This document shows positions 31,401-44,699 of a DNA stretch of 64,000 nt, one piece after another. Origin of the DNA: Abelmoschus esculentus (taxonomy: Eukaryota; Streptophyta; Magnoliopsida; Malvales; Malvaceae); NCBI GenBank assembly GCA_035048815.1, contig JAUCBN010000035.1:12226501-12290500 (forward strand), written 5' to 3'. Positions within the stretch are counted from its first letter, which is position 1; each line of letters opens with the position of its first letter. The translations under genes were made by a program, and so were the position numbers. The notes under the pieces were generated by a model. It was not told the DNA's origin, did no database searches, and was given only the letters and a program-made list of their open reading frames with translations.

Positions 31401-34400
31401 AACATTCCCTCTATTTGAGCTTAAATATCTCTTCGAGTGGCAGTTTGAGTGTATGTCGCGATGAATGACTCCACTCTTCGAGTGCATGTCATAATGAACG
31501 TTCCCTCTATTTGAGCGTAAAGCGTGATTGATGACCCCTCTCTTTGACCGTTTGTTGCGATGAATGACACTTCTCTTTGAGTGCTTGTCATTGTGAACGG
31601 TCCCTTTCTAAGACTGTATACCGTGATGGACGACCCTTCTATTTGAACGTATGTCAAGATGAATGACCCCTCGCTTCAAGTATGTTATAATGAACGATCC
31701 CTCTCTTTGAGCGTATACCGTGATCGATGACCCCTCTCTTTGATTGCATGTCATGGTGAACGGTCCCTTTCTTAAAGCGTATACTGTGATGGACGACCCT
31801 TCTCTTTGAGCGTATGTCGCGGTGAAATGCCTTGAGCCCTTCGACTGCATGTCATTATGAAATGTCCCTTTCTTAGAGCGTATATCGTGAAAGACGATCG
31901 CTCTCTTTGAGCCTATGTCGCGGTGAATGACCCCTCTCTTCAAGCGTATGTCATAATTAACGATCCCTCTCTTTGAGTGTATACTGTGATGGACGACCCC
32001 TCTCTTTGAGCGTATGTCATGATCAATGACCTCTCTCTCTGAGTGCATTTCATGGTGTACGACGCCTCTCTTTGAACATATTTCGCGATGAATGACCCCT
32101 CTCTTCGAGTCCGTGTCATAATGAACGGTCTCTCTCTCGGTGAGCGTATACCGTCATGGACAATCCTTCTCTTTGAGTGTATGTCACGATGAATGACACA
32201 TCCCTTCGAGTGCATGTTAGAATAAACGGTCCCATTCTTGGAGCGTATTCCGTGATGGATGGACCCCTCTCTATGAACGTATATCGCGGAGAATGACTCC
32301 TCTCTTCAAGCGTATATCATAATGAATGATTCGTCTCTTTGAGTGTATGCCGTGATAGACGACCCCTCTCTTTGAGCGTATGTCGCGATGAATGACCCCT
32401 CTCTTCCAGTGCATGTCATGGTGAACGGCCCCTCTCTTTGAGCATATATCGTAATGGACAACCTCTCTCAATGAGCGTATGTTTTGATGATTAACCCCTT
32501 TCTTCGAGTGCATTTCATAATGAATGGTCCCTCTCTTTGAGCGTATACTGTCATGGACGACCCCTCTCTTTCAACATATATTTCAATGAATGACGCCTCT
32601 ATTCGAGTGCATCTTATAATAAACCGTCCCTTTCTTAGAACGGGACCTTTCATATAATGAATGACCCATGTCTACGAGAGCATGTCCTAATGAACGAGCC
32701 TCTCTTTCAGCGTGTTTTGCGGTGAATAACCCATCTCTTTGAGCATATATCATAATGAACTGTCCCTCTCTTTGACCGTATACCATGATGAACGACCCCT
32801 CTCTTTAAGCGTATGTCGCGATGAATAACCCATCACTTCGAGTTCATGTCATAATGAATAGTCCCTCTCTTAGAGTGTATACCATGGTCGATGACCCCTT
32901 TCTCTGAGCGTATGTCACGATGAATGACCCCTCTCTTCGAGTGCATGTCATAATGAACGGTCTCTCTCTTTGAGCCTATACCGTGATGGACGACCCCTCT
33001 CTTTGAGCGTATGTTGCGATGAATAACCCCTCTATTTTAGAGCATGTCATAATGAACGGTCCTTCTTTAGAGCGTATACCATGGTCGATGCTCTTTCAAA
33101 AAAAATATCGTGGTCGATGACCTTTATCTTTGAGCGTATGTTGCGATGAATAACCCCTCTTCAAGTGCATGTCATAATGAACAGTCCCTCTCTTTGAGCG
33201 GATACCGTCATGACGAACCCTCTCTTTGAGCGTATGTCTCGAAGAATGGCCCTGCTCTTCGAGTACATGCCATAATTAATTCTTAGAGCGTATACCATGA
33301 TGACTGACCTTGCTCTTTTAGTGTATGTCGCGGTTTATGACCCATCTCTTCGAGCGTGTGTCATAATGAATAGTTCCTCTCTTTGAGCATATAGCGTGAT
33401 GAACAGCTTCTCTCTTTGAGCGTATGTCACGATGAATAACCCCTCTCTTCGAATGCATGTCAAGGTGAACAATCCATCTCTTTAAGCGTATGCCGTGATG
33501 GATGACCCCTCTCTTTGAGCGTAACTCACAGTGAATGACCCTACTCTTCTAGTGCATGTCATAATGAAAGGTCCCTCTATTTGAGCGTATAGCATGATCG
33601 ATGACCCCTCTCTTTGAGCGCTTGTTGCGATGAATGACTCTTCTCTTTGAGTGCATGTCATGGTAAACGGTCCCTTTCTAAGAGCGTATACCATGATGGA
33701 CGACCCTTCTCTTTGAACGTATGTGGAGATGAATGACCCCTCTCTTCAAGCGTATGTTATAATGAACGATCCCTCTCTTTGAGCGTATACCGTGATCGAT
33801 GACCCCTCTCTTTGAGCATATGTTGCGATGAATGACTCCTCTCTTTGATTAATGTCATGGTGAACGGTCCCTTTCTTAAAGCGTATACAGTGATGGACGA
33901 TCCTTCTCTTTGAGCGTATGTCTCGATGAAATGCCTCTCCCTTTGACTGCATTTCATTATAAAATATCCCTTTCTTAGAGCGTATATCGTGATGGACGAC
34001 CCCTCTCTTTGAGCATATGTCACGATGAATAACCCCTCTCTTCGAGTGCATGTCATGGTGAACGGTCCCTCTCTTTGAGCGTATACCGTGATGGACAACC
34101 CCTCTCTTTCAGCGTACGTCGCGATGATTGACGCCTCTCTTCGAGTGCATGTCATAATGAACGGTCCCTCTCTTTGAGCGTATACTGTGATGGACGACCC
34201 CTCTCTTTGAGCATATGACGCAATGAATGACCAATCTCTTCAAGTGCATGTCATGGTGAACAGTCACTCTCTTTGAGCGTATACATTGATGGACGACGCC
34301 ACTCTTTGAACGTATGTCGCGATGAATGACCCTTCTCTTCGAGTCCATGTCATAATGAACGGTCTCTCTCTCTCTGAGCGTATACCGTCATGGACGATCC

Positions 34401-37400
34401 CTCTCTTTGAGCGTATCTCACGATGAATGACCCCTCCCTTCGGTGCATGTTAGAATAAACGGTCCCATTCTTAGAGCGTATTTCATAATGGATGACCCCT
34501 CTCTATGAACGTATATCACGGTGAATGACTCCTCTCTTCAAGCGTATGTCATAATGAACAATTCCTCTATTTGAGCGTATGCCGTGATGGACGACCCCTC
34601 TCTCTGAGCGTATGTCGCGATGAATAACCCCTCTCTTCGAGTGCATGTCATGGTGAACGGTCCCTCTCTTTGAGCGTATACCGTGATGGACAACCCCTCT
34701 CTTTGAGCGTATGTCGCGATGATTGACCCCTCTTTTCGAGTGCATGTCATAATGAATGGTCCCTGTCTTTGAGCGTATACCGACATGGACGACCCCTCTC
34801 TTTCAGTATATGTTACAATGAATGACCCCTCTCTTCGAGTGCATGTTATAATAAACCGTCCCTTTCTTAGAACGGGCTCTTTCTTATAATGAATGGCCCA
34901 TGTCTGCGAGCGCATGTCGTAATGAACAGGCCCTCTCCTTCAGCATGTTTTGCGTTGAATGACCCATCTCTTCAAGCGTATGTCATAATGAACTGTACCT
35001 CTCTTTGACCATATACCGTGATGAACGACCCATCTCTTTAAGCGTATGTCGCGATGAATAACCCCTCTCTTCATGTGCATGTCATAATTAACGGTCCCTC
35101 TCTTAGAGCGTATACCGTGGTCGATGACCCCTTTCTTTGAGCGTATGTCGCGATGAATTACCTCTCTCTTCGAGTGCATGTCATAATGAATGGTCCCTCT
35201 CTTTGAGCCTATACCGTGATGGACGACCCCTCTCTTTAAGCGTATGTTGCGATGAATAACCCCTCTATTTTAGAGCATGTCATAATGAATGATCCTTCTT
35301 TAGAGCATATACCATGGTCGATGCTCTTTCAAAAAAAATATCATGGTATATGACCCTTTTCTTTGAGCGTATGTCGCGATGAATAACCCCTTTCTTTGAG
35401 TGCATGTCATGGTGAACAGTCCCTCTCTTTAAGCGAATACCGTGATGGACGACCCCTCTCTTTGACCGTATGTCGTGATGAATGACCCCTCTCTTCGGGT
35501 GCATGTAATCATGACCGGTCCCTTTCTTAGAGCGTATACCATGACGGACGATCCCTCTCTTTGAGCGTATATCGCGGTGAACGACCCCTCTCTTCAAGCA
35601 AATCTCATAATGAACGGTCCCTCTGTGAGAGTATACCGTGATGGTCGACCCTCTCTTTGAGCGTATGTCGCAATGATTGACCTTTCTCTTCAGGTGCATT
35701 CATAATGAACGGTCCCTTTCTTAGAGCGTACACCGTCATGGACGACCCCGCTCTTTGAGCGTATGTCGCGGTGAATGACCCCTCTGTTCGAGTGTATGTC
35801 ATAATGAATGATCCCTCTCTTTGAGCATATACCATGATGGACGACCCCTTTCGTTGAGCGTATATCGCGATGAATGACCCCTCTCTTCGTGTGAATGTCT
35901 TGGTGAACGGTCCCTTTCTTCGATCGTTTACCGTGATGGATGACCCCTCTCTTTGAGCGTATGTCGCGATGAATGACCTCTCCCTTCAAGTGCATGTCAT
36001 GGTGAACTATCCCTCTCTTTCATCGTATACCGTGATGGACGACCGCTCTCGTTCAGCGTATGTTGCGATGAATGACACTTCTCTTCGAGTGCATGTCATG
36101 GTGAACAGTCCCTCTATTTGAGCGTGTACCGTGATGAACGACCCGTCTCTTTGATCGAATGTCGCGATGAATGACCCCTCTCTTCGAGAGCATGTCATTA
36201 TTAACGGTCCCTCTCTTTGAGCGTATACCGTCATGGACGACCCCTCTCTTCGAGTGCATGTCATAATGAGCGATCCCTTTCTTAGAGCATATACCGTGAT
36301 GGACGACCCCTCTCTTTGAGCATATGTCGCAGTGAATCTTAGTGTGCATGTCATGGGGAATGGTCCCTCTCATTAAGCATATACCGTGATGGGTGACACC
36401 TCTCTTTGAGCGTATGTCGTGATAAATGACTTAGCTCTTCGAGTGCATGTCATAATTAATGGTCCCTTTTTAGAGCATATATCATTATGGACGACCCCTC
36501 TCTTTGAGCATATGTCACGGGGAATGATCCCTCTCTTCGAGCGTATGTCATAATAAACAGTCTCTCTCTATGAGCAGGTGTCATGATAGATGACCAATCT
36601 CTTTGAGCGTATGTCACGATGAATGAACTATATCATCGAGTGCATGTCATAATAAATGATCCCTCACTTTGAGCGTATACTATGATGGACGACCCCCTCT
36701 GTTTGAGTGTATGACTCGATGCATGATACCTCTCTTCGAGTGCATGTCATAATAAACGGTCCCTTTCTTAGAGCGTATACTGTGATGAATGAACCCTCTC
36801 TTCGAGCATATGTCATAATGAACGGTCCATCTCTTTTAGAGTATACCGTGATGGACGACCCCTCTCTTTAAGCGTATGTTGGGATAAATGACCCCTCTCT
36901 TCGAGTGCATGTCATAATGTACGGTCCCTTTCTGAGAGTGTATAACGTGATGGACGACCCCTCTCTCTGAGCGTATGTCGCAGTGAATGACAACTCTCTT
37001 CAAGAGCATGTCATAATGAACGATTCCTCTATTTGAGCGTATGTTGTGATGGATAACCCCTCTCATTGAGCGTATGTCGTGATGAATGACCCCTCTCTTC
37101 GAGTGCATGTCATGGGGAACAGTCCCTCTCTATGAGCGTATACCGTGATGGACAACCCTTCCTTTGAGCGTATGTCGCGATGAGTGACCCCTCTCTTTGA
37201 GCGTATGTCGCATTGAATGACCCCTCTCTACGAGTGCATGTCATAATAAACGGTCCCTCTCTTTGAGCATATACCGTCATGGACGACCCCTCTCTTCGAG
37301 TGCATGTCCTTATGAACGTTCCCTTTCTAAGAGCGTATACCGTGATGGACGACCCCTCTATTTGAGTGTATGTCAAGGTGAATGACCCTTTCTTCGAGCG

Positions 37401-39256
37401 TAAATCATAATGAAAAGTCCCTCTCTTTGAGCGTATGCCATGATGGACGGCCCCGCTCTTTGAGCGTATGCCGCGATGAATGACCCCTATATCCGAGTGC
37501 AAGTCATAATGAACGGTCCCTCTTTTTGAGTGTATGGCTTGATGGACGACCCCTCACTTTGAGCGTATGTCGTGATGAATGACCACTCTTTTTGAGTGCT
37601 TGTTATGGTGAACAGTCCCTTTCTTAGAGCGTATACCATGATGGACGACCATTCTCTTTGAGCGTATGTCGCGATGAAATACCCATTTCTTCGAGTGCAT
37701 GTCATAATGAAATGTTCCTTTCTTAGAGCGTATACCGTGACGGACGACCCCTCTCTTCTAGCATATGTCGTGGTGAATGACCCCTCTCTTCAAGCGTATA
37801 ACATAATGAACAGTCCCTCTCTTTGAGAGGATACCAAGATGGACGATCCCTCTCTTTGAGCGTATGTCGCAATGAATGACCACTATCTTCGAGTGCACGT
37901 CATAACGAATGGTCCTGTTCTTAGAGCGCATTCCATGATGGATGGTCCATCTCTTTGAGCGTATTGCGTGATAGATGATCCCTCTCCTTGAGCATATGTT
38001 GCGATGAATGACCCTTATCTTTGAGTGCATGTCATATTGAATGGTGGTTCCTCACTTTGAGCATATGTCGCGATGAATGACCCCTTTGTTCGAGCGTCAT
38101 ATGTCATAATGAATGGTCACTCTCTTTGAGCGTATACCATGATGGACGACCCTTCTCTATAAGCGTATATCATGATGGACGACCCTTCACTCCAAAATTG
38201 CGATGAATGACCCCTCTCCTCGAGTGCGTGACATGGAGAATTTCCCCTATTTGAGCGTATACCATGATGGACGACCAGTCACTTTGAGCATATGTCGCGA
38301 TGAATGACCCCTCTCTTCAAGTATCATAATAAACGGTCCCTCTCTTTGAGTGTATACCGTGATGGACAACCCCTCTTTAAGCGTTTGTCGCGATGAATAA
38401 TCCCTCTCTTCGAGTTCATATCATAATGAGCGGTCCTTCTCATAGAGCGTATATGATGGCCGATGACCCACTTCTTTGACCTATCTCTTCAGGTGCATGT
38501 GATAGTGAACGGTCCCTCTCTTTGAGCGTATATCGTGATGAATGACCCCTCTCCTTGAGCATATGTCGGATGAATGACCCCTCTCTTCGAGTGAATGTCA
38601 TGCTGAGCGGTCCCTCTCTATTAGCATATACCATGATGGACGACCCCTCTCTTCGAGTGCATGTCATAATGAACGGTCCCTCTCTTTGAGCGTATAGTGT
38701 CATCGACGACCCATCTCTTTGAGCGTATGTCGCAAAGAATGAGCCCTCTCTTCGAGTGTATGTCATAATGAACGATCCCTTTCTTAGAGCATATACCGTG
38801 ATGGATGACCCCTCTCTTTGAGCGTATATCTTGGTGAATGACCCCTCTCTCCGAGCATAAGTCATAATGAATGGTCCCTCTTTGTGAGCGGGTGTCATGA
38901 TAGATGACACCTCTCTTTGAGCGTATGTCGCGATGAATGAACCTTATCTTTGAGTGCATGTCATAGTGAACGATCCCTCTCTTTAAGCGTATACTATGAA
39001 GGACGACCCTTTTGTTTGAGCGTAAGACTCGATGAATGATACTTCTCTTTGAGTGCATGTCATAATGAACGGTCCCTTTCTTAGAGCGTATACCGTGATT
39101 AATGACTCCTCTCTTCGAGTGTATGTCATAATGAAATGTCCTTATCTTTGAGAGTATACCGTGATAGACGACCCCTCTCTTTAAGCCTATGTCGCGATAA
39201 ATGACCCCTCTCTTCGAGTGAATTTCATAATGTACGGTCCCTTTCTGAGAGCGTAT
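28455..39256 (+). repeat. 33/99-bp satellite, block 5 (largest)
   Basis: 10.8 kb of plus-orientation satellite broken only by a short foreign piece at 31277..31360. It contains several layers of repetition: local duplications (29090..29280 with 30070..30255), a roughly 2.1-2.2 kb unit present twice (about 31370 and 33480), and a stretch at 36500..37895 copied at 47410..48722. A clean A-B-C unit is 34622..34720. Long minus-strand ORFs here, up to about 196 codons, are satellite translation. Confidence 0.95.
31277..31360 (+). other. Short diverged piece of the AT-rich insertion
   Basis: About 85 bp of non-satellite sequence sharing TTTCTTGCTGAAAC-like and AAGTGGTGT-like stretches with 388..500. 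Immediately downstream an approximately 100-bp satellite stretch is repeated (31370..31430 with 31470..31520). Confidence 0.5.
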
Positions 39257-42200
39257 TAGAGAATCCGTTTGATACTTTTTGAAAGAAAGGGCTTCATTAA
39301 AAAACCCTTATAGCCAGTCACCTCGGGAGGTGAGTTGGCCCATATGGGGAAAAGAGTATTCAAGTTTTTATTGAGAAGAAGAGGAGAACCTCTCTGAGTT
39401 TACAGAAGCCCGAATAAAATCGGGAAAGTGACATCCAAAAGAGAAAGAAAGAAAAGAACGCAAAGCTCTAGAAGCAAGGACATGAGCTACAACATTTGCT
39501 TCTCTAGGTAAATAACAAATCTTACAATCAGGCAAAGCACCAAGAGTAGAACGAATTCGAGATAATAAAGGTTGCACCGTGGAAAGATCATGATGATGGG
39601 TGTTGTTAACTTTGTTGCCAATAGAAGCAGAATCGGTCTCAAGGATGACATTAGACCAGCCATTATCAACAACACGATTAAGTCACTCCAAAATGCAAGA
39701 GCTTCAGCTGAAGCTGGATTTGGACAGAAGGCGAGGGGCATAGAGCATCCACCAAGGACAGAGCCTGAAGAATCCCGAGCGATGACACCTACAACAGCTC
39801 CCTTTAAAATTGGGTAGAAGGCGCCATCCGTATTAACCTTAACAAAACCGCGGTCCAGTTTTGTCCATTAGCCTGAGCAAAGGTTGGCTCAGCTAGTCTA
39901 GATCTTAGATGGAGAGCATCATTGGCTGATGTATAATCGTCGAAGAGTTTTCGTGCGTTAAATACAGTTAACCATGGTGGTTGGAGATGGTTGTTATGGA
40001 CAAAGTCATTACGACGATTCCATAAATTCCATAGAATTGTTATCAGGAAGGAGAATTGGTGCAATGAGAGAAAACCAGCTATTTCAGAAAGCCACTGGTG
40101 GGGGGAGATTGAAGTATTAGAGAAAATATGGCCTCAAAACCCTACCAAACGGAGAGCTTCCATGGCACTAGGACAATCCCTTAAAGCATGAAGGGTAGTT
40201 TCAATATCCGTATTACAAATTGGGCAAACCCCAGTACCAAGATTTGCTTGGAGGTTTTTGTGGCCAGACGGTAGGGCATCATGGCTTAATTGCCATCCAA
40301 AGGAACGAACCTTAGGCAACGTAGGCAACTTAGAAAGAATTTTCCATAGCCTAGAGGGTCTATTAACCGGCCTTAGTTATAGTTGGAGAAATTGCTAACC
40401 AGAACGCACCGTATAGATGCCAGAGTCGTGATGATCCCAAAGGGTAGTATCTTTCGTATCATTAATGATTGGTACATTAAGGATTGTGTTAGCATCTTTG
40501 TGAGAGAAGTAATCTCTCGCCTTGGATTCATCCCATCGGGGTAGATTAGACATCATAAAAAAATCCTGCTCGAAGAGGGACTTCCTCATTCACTTCATTA
40601 TCGCAATAAAGGTGTAAAGGCTTAGATCCTCCCCAATTGTCGAAGTGGATCTGTATCTAACTTGACATACCTGGTCGTTTAAAGAAGCCATTTCCAAGTT
40701 TAGAGATAGCTATACTAAGACCTTTCCAAGCAAAGGAAGATATTCGAGTGGAATCAGATTCGAGCACAGAACCCGATGGATAATATTTGCACTTGTAGAC
40801 CTGACTAAGAAGATTATCAGGCTCATAAATTAGTCTCCAAATTTGTTTACCAAGTAACGTAATGTTGAAATGGTGAAGATCGCGAAACCTTATACCTACG
40901 TCTGCTTTCGGTAGATAGATAGTGTCCCACTAAAGCATATGCCATTCACGTTTATCGGCTTTACCCGACCACCAGTAACGGCGTATCGAAGTAGTCATAT
41001 CATCGATAATGTTTTGGGGTAGAAGGTAACAAGACGTAACATATTGTGGAATTGATTGTACGACAGATTTGATGAAAATTTCTCTATCGCTAAAGAAGAG
41101 AGAGTGTTTATACCATTTGCTAAGACGAGCATTCATTTTGTCTCTGGTAAAACCCAAATTTGTTGTCTTATTCTTCTCAATGAGGAGTGGAACCCCCAAA
41201 TAAATACCAGGGTCATCGACTTCTCTTACATTAAGGATGTTATTGATTTCTGATCGAAGGGATGTAGATGTTTTGCGTGAGAAATATATAGTTGATTTTT
41301 CAAAATTCACCGCCTGACCAGACGAAATGGCATAAGTATGCAAAGCGTCCTTGAGGTGTTGAGCTTTTGTAGTTGTATTCTTAATGAACACCACACAATC
41401 ATCAGCAAAGAGGAGGTTATTTATACAGGGGCCGTTCCTGCTAGCACAAAGGCCAGGGAGATTGCCAATAACTTTCTCAGCATTGAGCAATGCTGAAATA
41501 CCTTGAGTACAGAAAAGAAACAAGAAAGGTGAAAGGGGATCTCCTGGTCGAAGCCCTCTCTGAGGTTTAAAAGGTCATGAAAGAGAATCATTGACACATA
41601 CTTGAAAAGACACAGAAGAGACACATTCATGATAAGGGAAACCCATTTGTCATTAAAACCTAGGTGAAGCGTAATTTGTTGTAGAAAAGACCATTCGACA
41701 CTGTCGAAAGCTTTCTCCATATCCAGTTTTAAACTAGCACCTTTGGCAAGGGAGGTCTCGTCAGTATTTAAAGTGTGGATAAGCTCATGGGCAATGAGAA
41801 TATTGTCGGTAATGTTCCTACCTTGAACAAAGGCAACTTGATTACCACCTATACATAAAGGGATGATAGATTTCAAACGATTAACAACCACTTTGTCAAC
41901 AGTCTTATAGATAACTGTGCATAGGCTAATAGGTCTGAGATGTCGCATAGTTGTGGGATCATTAATTTTGGGTATAAGAACGATGATAGTACGATTGATC
42001 TCTTCCATGCGAACATACCCACTTAGGAGTCTGAGGCAAAGGTTTATAAAGTCCTGGCCAAGGATATCCCAATGTTTCCTAAAGAAATCACTTGGAAATT
42101 CGTAAACTCTCGGGGCTTTCCTTGGATCAATATCGCGAAAAGCAGTGGTAATTTCTTCTTCTGAGAATTCCTTATTAAGGTCATTGTTCTTGGTCTCAGT

Positions 42201-42431
42201 AATAATATTTGGAATGTTGTCCAAAATGGAAGATGCAATAGTAGGAGAAGAGGATGAGAAGATAGTCTGGAAGTAATCAATGGCAGTAGCCATGTTGTCT
42301 TTCGTGTGCATTTTCCAAATGTTCTCATTGTTGAAAAGCCCAGAAATATGGCATTTTCGTCGGTGATTGTTTGCTCTTGCATGGAAAAAGGAAGTATTTT
42401 TGTCATCATATTCTAACCAGGTTGTGCGGTA
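39257..42431 (-). mobile_element. LINE copy 1, 5'-truncated
   Basis: Plant LINE on the minus strand without an endonuclease domain, starting in the linker before the RT. The 3' end (39257) carries an A-run followed by a short tag and abuts satellite at GAGCGTAT. The 5' end abuts an LTR end at 42432. Copies 2 and 3 (59319, 62753) share the same satellite junction. Confidence 0.85.
39368..42420 (-). pseudogene. LINE ORF2 remnant: RT, zf-RVT, RNase H
   Basis: Order on the minus strand: linker (WLEYDDKNTSFFHARAN) about 42420..42350; reverse transcriptase about 42310..40930 with KLDMEKAFDSVEW and the FADD catalytic motif at 41398..41409; the RT-associated zinc-binding region (zf-RVT; PKVRSFGW, CPICNTDIETTLHALRDCP) about 40134..40330; and a C-terminal RNase H-like domain to the stop at 39368 (CKICYLPREANVVAHVLASR). 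A frameshift near 41560..41640 and a stop near 40927 break the frame. The endonuclease is absent. It cannot mobilise itself. Confidence 0.85.
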
Positions 42432-43350
42432 TGATATTGGGGATTCGTTGCTTCAAAAACAACGATCCTTGTTTGAAACGGATCTAGGATAATAGAAAGC
42501 AAGTCTCTGCAATAAACACAACATTATGGATGTTAGAATGATGTTAAAACGATAAGAAAACAAAGAAAAAAAAACTAAAACAAAGAAAGAAAAGGGATGA
42601 AGGAATTCTGGCAGTTTCTGGAGGTTATTGAAGATGAAATGCTTCGAGGGCTTTCATGGCAGCACTAAAACGTCCAAAATGACAGAATTGGATGTTTAAG
42701 TTGCTGGAAAATAACAACGACGTTGAACTCAAAAGAACCCGAATAATATACTGAGTGGACCCGAATCGAATACGTTCTTCGTCAACGGACTTGGACCCTC
42801 TAGATAGCGATCTAGGAACCCGAAGTATCAAGGATTTGACACACTCAAACAAAGTTTGAATTTGTCAAGAAAAGTTCAATGAAGAACTGAAATTGAGAGA
42901 AAATCTCACATGTGATTTTATTCATAAAATGTCTAACCTTGTCATTACAAAATTAAGTAAATATATAGGAGTAAAGGAGAAGTTGGCCAAATTTGAATTT
43001 GTGGCCTTAATTCAAACAAAAATTAAAATTTAAATACTCAAATAACTTCTCCTAGTCTCCTAATATCCTTAGCCACATGTTTTGGCACTTAAAACACATT
43101 AAACATGTGTTTAATGTTTGAATTTGAATAAGAAAACACTCATTCTTATCCAATGTTTCTGATTGGTCTTCAAAGCAAGGGCCTTGTTGGGCTTGCTTGC
43201 TTTTGGACGCCCAAACTTCTGGAAAAGGGTGCTATGTGGTCCCCACATTCATGGAAAATGCGTAGGACACCTGCTCTTCGTGTACGATAGGTTTCAGCTG
43301 CTGTAGGTCACTTCAAGTTGAGTTGAGCTGGAAATATAGATGAGCTCGCA
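42432..43350 (-). repeat. CRM-like LTR fragment (minus)
   Basis: On the minus strand it resembles the second half of the young CRM-like LTR (about 4070..5024): shared ACACATGTGTT-type sequence, TTGCAG...ATCCTAGATCCG near the end, and a terminal CCAATATCA at 42432. The start of the LTR is missing. It separates LINE copy 1 from satellite. Confidence 0.6.
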
Positions 43351-43721
43351 ATGAATTACCCCTGTCTTCGAGTGCATGTCATAACAAATAGTCCCTTTCT
43401 TAGAGCGTACACCGTGATGGATGTCCATTCTCTTTGAGTGTATGTAGCGATGAATAAGCCCTCTCTTCGAGTGTATGTCATAATGAACAGTCCCTTTTTC
43501 AGAGCGTATACCGTGATGGAAGACCCCTCTCTTTGAGCATATGTCGCGGTGAATGACCCCACTCTTCGAGAGCATGTCATAATGAACGGTCCCTCACTTT
43601 GTGCGTATGCCGTGATAGACGACCCCTCTCTTTGAGCATATGTCACGATGAATGACCCCTCTCTTCAAGTGCATGTCATAATGAATGGTTCCTTTTGTTA
43701 GAGCGTATATCATGATGAAAT
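43351..43721 (+). repeat. 33/99-bp satellite, block 6
   Basis: A short satellite block similar in detail to 1015..1390, so this and the adjacent LTR form a third, more diverged copy of the 1..3432 arrangement. Confidence 0.9.
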
Positions 43722-44327
43722 GCCCAAGCTTTGATTGCCCGGACCTTAGAATGCAAGCAACCCTTGTATCACGCTTGTTTCCTAAACAAAAGATTGTTAA
43801 AAGATGCTAGAAATAAGATTAGGATGATTCAAGAAGGGGTTATGGTGTAGGGGATGTTGATGGTTGATCAAGGAAGGAAATAGAGGATTTTAAGTGATGT
43901 AAATGATATGAAGGAAATTGAGCTCACTCTGGATTCGTGAACTGGAATGAAGCTAGCATCCGCTTCATTGCGCTACCTAGGAGTGTTTGGTACATTTTAG
44001 TGCTGATCAGAAGCTGGTAAGTGTCTCAAACAACAATTCTTTGTTTTGAGTTCAAATGGTGCATTCAAGCTGTACTAAACATGTGTTACTAAACATGTGT
44101 TGAATATTAATAATGCATAATATAAGCTAGATAAAGCTGTGGTTCAATACAAATTACTAAGTTATCAATAGTAATATAAGGAAATAAACATTATAGGTAT
44201 ATAATATGAGATAGCAAGCGAGTATAGCACATGAATTGAATAAATAAAGAGGATTAAGTAGAACTCCCTGATTGGACTTGTGTGACTTAGGGTACGGGCA
44301 GAATTAAGGTTGGGTGTGCACATATCA
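43722..44327 (-). repeat. Type Y LTR, internally deleted
   Basis: Positions 43912..44327 match 2627..3098 and 43735..43911 match 1430..1613; the LTR middle is missing between them. Confidence 0.7.
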
Positions 44328-44699
44328 TCCCCTCCTTCTTTTGGGCGATTTGTCCTCAAATCGAACCCCTTAGTGTTGGAATCTCCCTTAGCAATGGGAA
44401 TAACATGGTTTTTCCGTGCATGGCCTTCTAACGCCTTGATTTTTTGAAAAGAAGATCAGAACTTTTTGGCTTCTTTTGGGTTAGAAAATTCAAAAGTGAT
44501 CATGGGATGTCTCAAAGACATTCCCTAATCAACTTGATGCTGCCGGACGCCTTTTCTTCCTTAGGTCTTCCTTCTTTAAGCTTGGTTTGGATCTTCTCTT
44601 GTTTCCAAGCCTCCACACATTGTTTTATCAAAATCTTGTCACTTTGCACTTATTTTGGCGTCATAGGTGCGAGCACTATCTTCTTGCCTCCATGCTGAA

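Noticed and set aside
34622..34720. Regularly spaced short repeats that might suggest a CRISPR array.
   Set aside because: The units are contiguous with no unique spacers, and the setting is a plant genome with LTR elements and LINEs.
39572..40191. Plus-strand ORFs over LINE copy 1 (39572..39817, 39991..40191, 41056..41253, 41917..42105).
   Set aside because: They are antisense to recognisable RT, zf-RVT and RNase H coding and have no similarity of their own.
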